This document shows positions 61,660-64,000 of a DNA stretch of 64,000 nt, piece after piece. Where the stretch lies: NCBI GenBank assembly GCA_016801845.1, contig CM028923.1, positions 7,326,501 to 7,390,500 of the forward strand. The letters are read 5' to 3'. A model generated the notes under the pieces. It did no database searches. It saw only the letters and a program-made list of their open reading frames with translations, and had not been told where the DNA came from. Each line of letters begins with the position of its first letter. Positions within the stretch are counted from its first letter, which is position 1. A program made the translations under genes and the position numbers. The DNA is from Polydactylus sextarius. Lineage: Eukaryota > Chordata > Actinopteri > Polynemidae.

Positions 61660-64000
61660 GTTTTAGTGACAGGTGGTTGAGTTATGTTGAAAACTACTTT
61701 TAATCAGATGGTAACTTCTTTTTCAGAAGGCTCTGATCTTTTTATTATTTTATTTATACCACGATGTATCTTAATTATTACGTTGAACATTGTCACAGTT
61801 CGTGGGCAGACACCTGGAAGCTCTCAGAGCTCACACTCTGCTGTCATCTGTGTAAAAAGAGAAAGATGAACAGACTTATATCCAAAGACTGTACAAAAAA
61901 AAAAAAAAAAAAGAGCCAAGAGCTAAAAAGGCTGGAGTGTAGCATTGTTCCTTTGTATTTTGTGTGAATTGTCTGGTTCGCACTGAAGCACATGCAACAC
62001 ACATACACATATATACACATATACACGCAAACCAAAACAATAGATACCTGAGGTGGTTCAGCTGGCTCAGATAGGTGTGTGATATTGAGCAGCCGACTGA
62101 ATAGCAATGTTTCTCTTCACTTTCCCAGAGTCTCTGAGTTGAGATTTATTTATTTATGTATTTTGTGACCACAATTTTATTGCTTTTTTCACACTATTCG
62201 CATAGAACAACTTGAGCACACAGTGAATACAAGATAAGAGAGAGTAACAAAAAGAAGAAGGTAAGAAAAAAGGGAGATATCTACAAAAATACATCCAGAA
62301 ATCTATTCACAAAACAATTCAAGCAGGTTTTGTTAGAATTCAAAAATAAAAGCAAATGTCACATATTAGAAACATGAGCCAGGAACTAAAATAAACATTC
62401 TTTATTGTATTTATTCATTCCATCTTCAGCAACCACAAGACAAAAAGTTGACGTGTGGTTTGATAAATTAGCAAAAATAAGATGCTCCAGAGATGTTCCT
62501 GATGTAGTAAACAGACTCCTCTACTAACATACAAGAGCAACAGCACCTCTGCAGTCTGTGTGTGTTGGCAGTGTTCGTTGTCATTTGATCACCATCTTTA
62601 CTGCCCTGATTACTGCGCTGTTGCTGCTCCTTTTGTCATTTTCTGTCTCACATACCAAACTGTAACTATACATTGTCTTTAACTGTACCATGTCCATATC
62701 TAGTATCTGTTTTACAAGCTAACGTTTCTCTCTAAACTCAGTCAGAATCAATTATAACAGAACAATAAGGTTGTTGTTACTTTGTGTTTCTTTTGTAACT
62801 GATGCAAAATCAAATATACTGACAGCCTGTATGTCCGTGCATACCAATGCTGTTCTTATGTGAAGTCGGTGACATTTCATGCACCTCAGGTCACCGACGC
62901 ACCGTGACTCCCACCTGATGCTCCTCCTTTGTCTTTTCATCCTCTTCGCTCTGTCACCTGCGAGGTCTGTTTGACACAATGCAGTTTCTGTTCTAATTCA
63001 ATAAAACACAGATGGTTGATATTTCATGAGCATGTTACTTAAACACAGTGGGAATGATTTCACCTGCTGAGGCTAAGGAGGTACAAAGAACCACTGACTA
63101 TATATCAGTTTTCATCTTCAGCATATTTTTTTTCCTCCTCAGAAATCTCCAAGATGATAAGTTTTTTTTTGTCTTTTTAATGGAAGTGCTAAGTGTATGT
63201 ATAGTGTGTGTCTCCAAGAGGTACATGTATTTACTCAGCTGGACAGCAGGTGGCACTATGTTACTGAGAGAGAGAAAGAGAAAGATGAAGGGAGGGAGAG
63301 AGATGCTTATTTTCACTGGCATGATATATTTCCCTCATAATTACTGCGAAATGTCACTGATCAGGATGTTGTACACCGACATACATTTTTTAACGATGTT
63401 GCTGTTTTACGTCTCCCTGGACGCGGACAGAAAATGCAGTCGTGACTGCAGAGGAAATCAATTACGTGTCATAGTTAAAGTGATACAACTTTACTGTATG
63501 GCTCTGCTGTTTATAAGCTACTGAATATGCCCACGTGTTTGATCCGTGTGTCGCTGGGCCGACATGTACATTTTGTTGTTATGAGCTGTTTCTGTGTGAG
63601 CACGTTCATCTTCTCACTCTAATGACTGAGCCTGGGTTTGTGTGTGTTCCCTGTAGTCTCATCATTATCAGCATTGAGCTTAGAGGAAGGAAACTTGTTA
63701 TCCCTGAGTTTCAACTCAGCCACAGGGGATCAGCTAATAAACATTCAAACATTATACATTCTTACGTACATACTGTGATAAGAAATGAGTCGTAAAAAAA
63801 AAAGAAAAAAGAAAAGAAAGGGTGACCAAAGTGGTAAGAAGATATAATGTACCTGTGTATGTCAATGGGTAGATAAACCCAAATCACAAAAAAACAAAAA
63901 ACAAAAAACAAACAGATTCAATGTGATCAGTCTCTCTACTTGACTGTATCTGACAGCAGAGCAGAGTGATAGGCTGCAGAATGACAGAGATGCAGAGGAA
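61660..64000. other. Intergenic, no gene seen
   Basis: Poly-A run at 61896-61912, A/G-rich low-complexity tracts at 63797-63820 and 63889-63911. The 158-codon frame at 63048-63524 (+) is hydrophobic and Phe-rich because of T runs, and resembles no known family. Confidence 0.5.

Noticed and set aside
63048..63524. 158-codon + strand frame, hydrophobic
   Set aside because: Phe/Leu-rich because of T-rich DNA; no recognisable family, no splice context, no neighbour support.
1..64000. Exons of genes linked to mammalian GPR37 (POT1, GRM8) and microRNAs such as miR-592
   Set aside because: I looked for their characteristic protein or mature sequences and recognised none. Short exons could still be missed by eye.
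1..64000. tRNA genes, CRISPR arrays and bacterial-type operons
   Set aside because: No B-box-like GGTTCGAATCC with a matching cloverleaf was noticed, there are no regularly spaced direct repeats, and the sequence is clearly vertebrate genomic DNA.

Overview
The window looks like vertebrate, almost certainly teleost fish, nuclear DNA. The evidence is AT-rich non-coding sequence dense in (AC)n/(GT)n microsatellites, degenerate fish-type LINE and MITE copies, GT-AG splicing, and one recognisable gene whose protein closely resembles vertebrate GPR37. No bacterial, plasmid, phage or CRISPR features were seen. The species cannot be named from sequence alone.

Layout. About 1-44.9 kb is intergenic. 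It holds microsatellites, a MITE-like element with a perfect nested hairpin (3742-4429), relics of at least four LINE segments, a pogo/Tigger-like MITE (38247-38658), a 165-bp repeat seen three times (29.8-31.7 kb), and several stretches rich in homeodomain-type TAAT cores that look like candidate conserved non-coding elements. From 44933 to 56118 on the minus strand lies gpr37: a distal coding exon (44933-45748), a 9,311-bp phase-0 intron (45749-55059), and a first coding exon (55060-56118). Together they encode a 624-residue orphan class-A GPCR. A CpG-containing upstream region (about 56.1-56.96 kb) is the likely promoter. From 57 to 64 kb the sequence is intergenic, with a minus-strand LINE reverse-transcriptase relic near 61.2-61.7 kb.

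The only gene I can support is gpr37. No exon of genes linked to mammalian GPR37 (POT1, GRM8) was recognised, and no tRNA, rRNA or known microRNA was spotted by eye. Almost all other open frames of 60-140 codons are chance frames or simple-sequence translations. I did not find a convincing undescribed biological system. The points most worth a second look are the gpr37 ectodomain and cysteine-run details, a few candidate enhancers, and the unusual inverted and tandem repeats.
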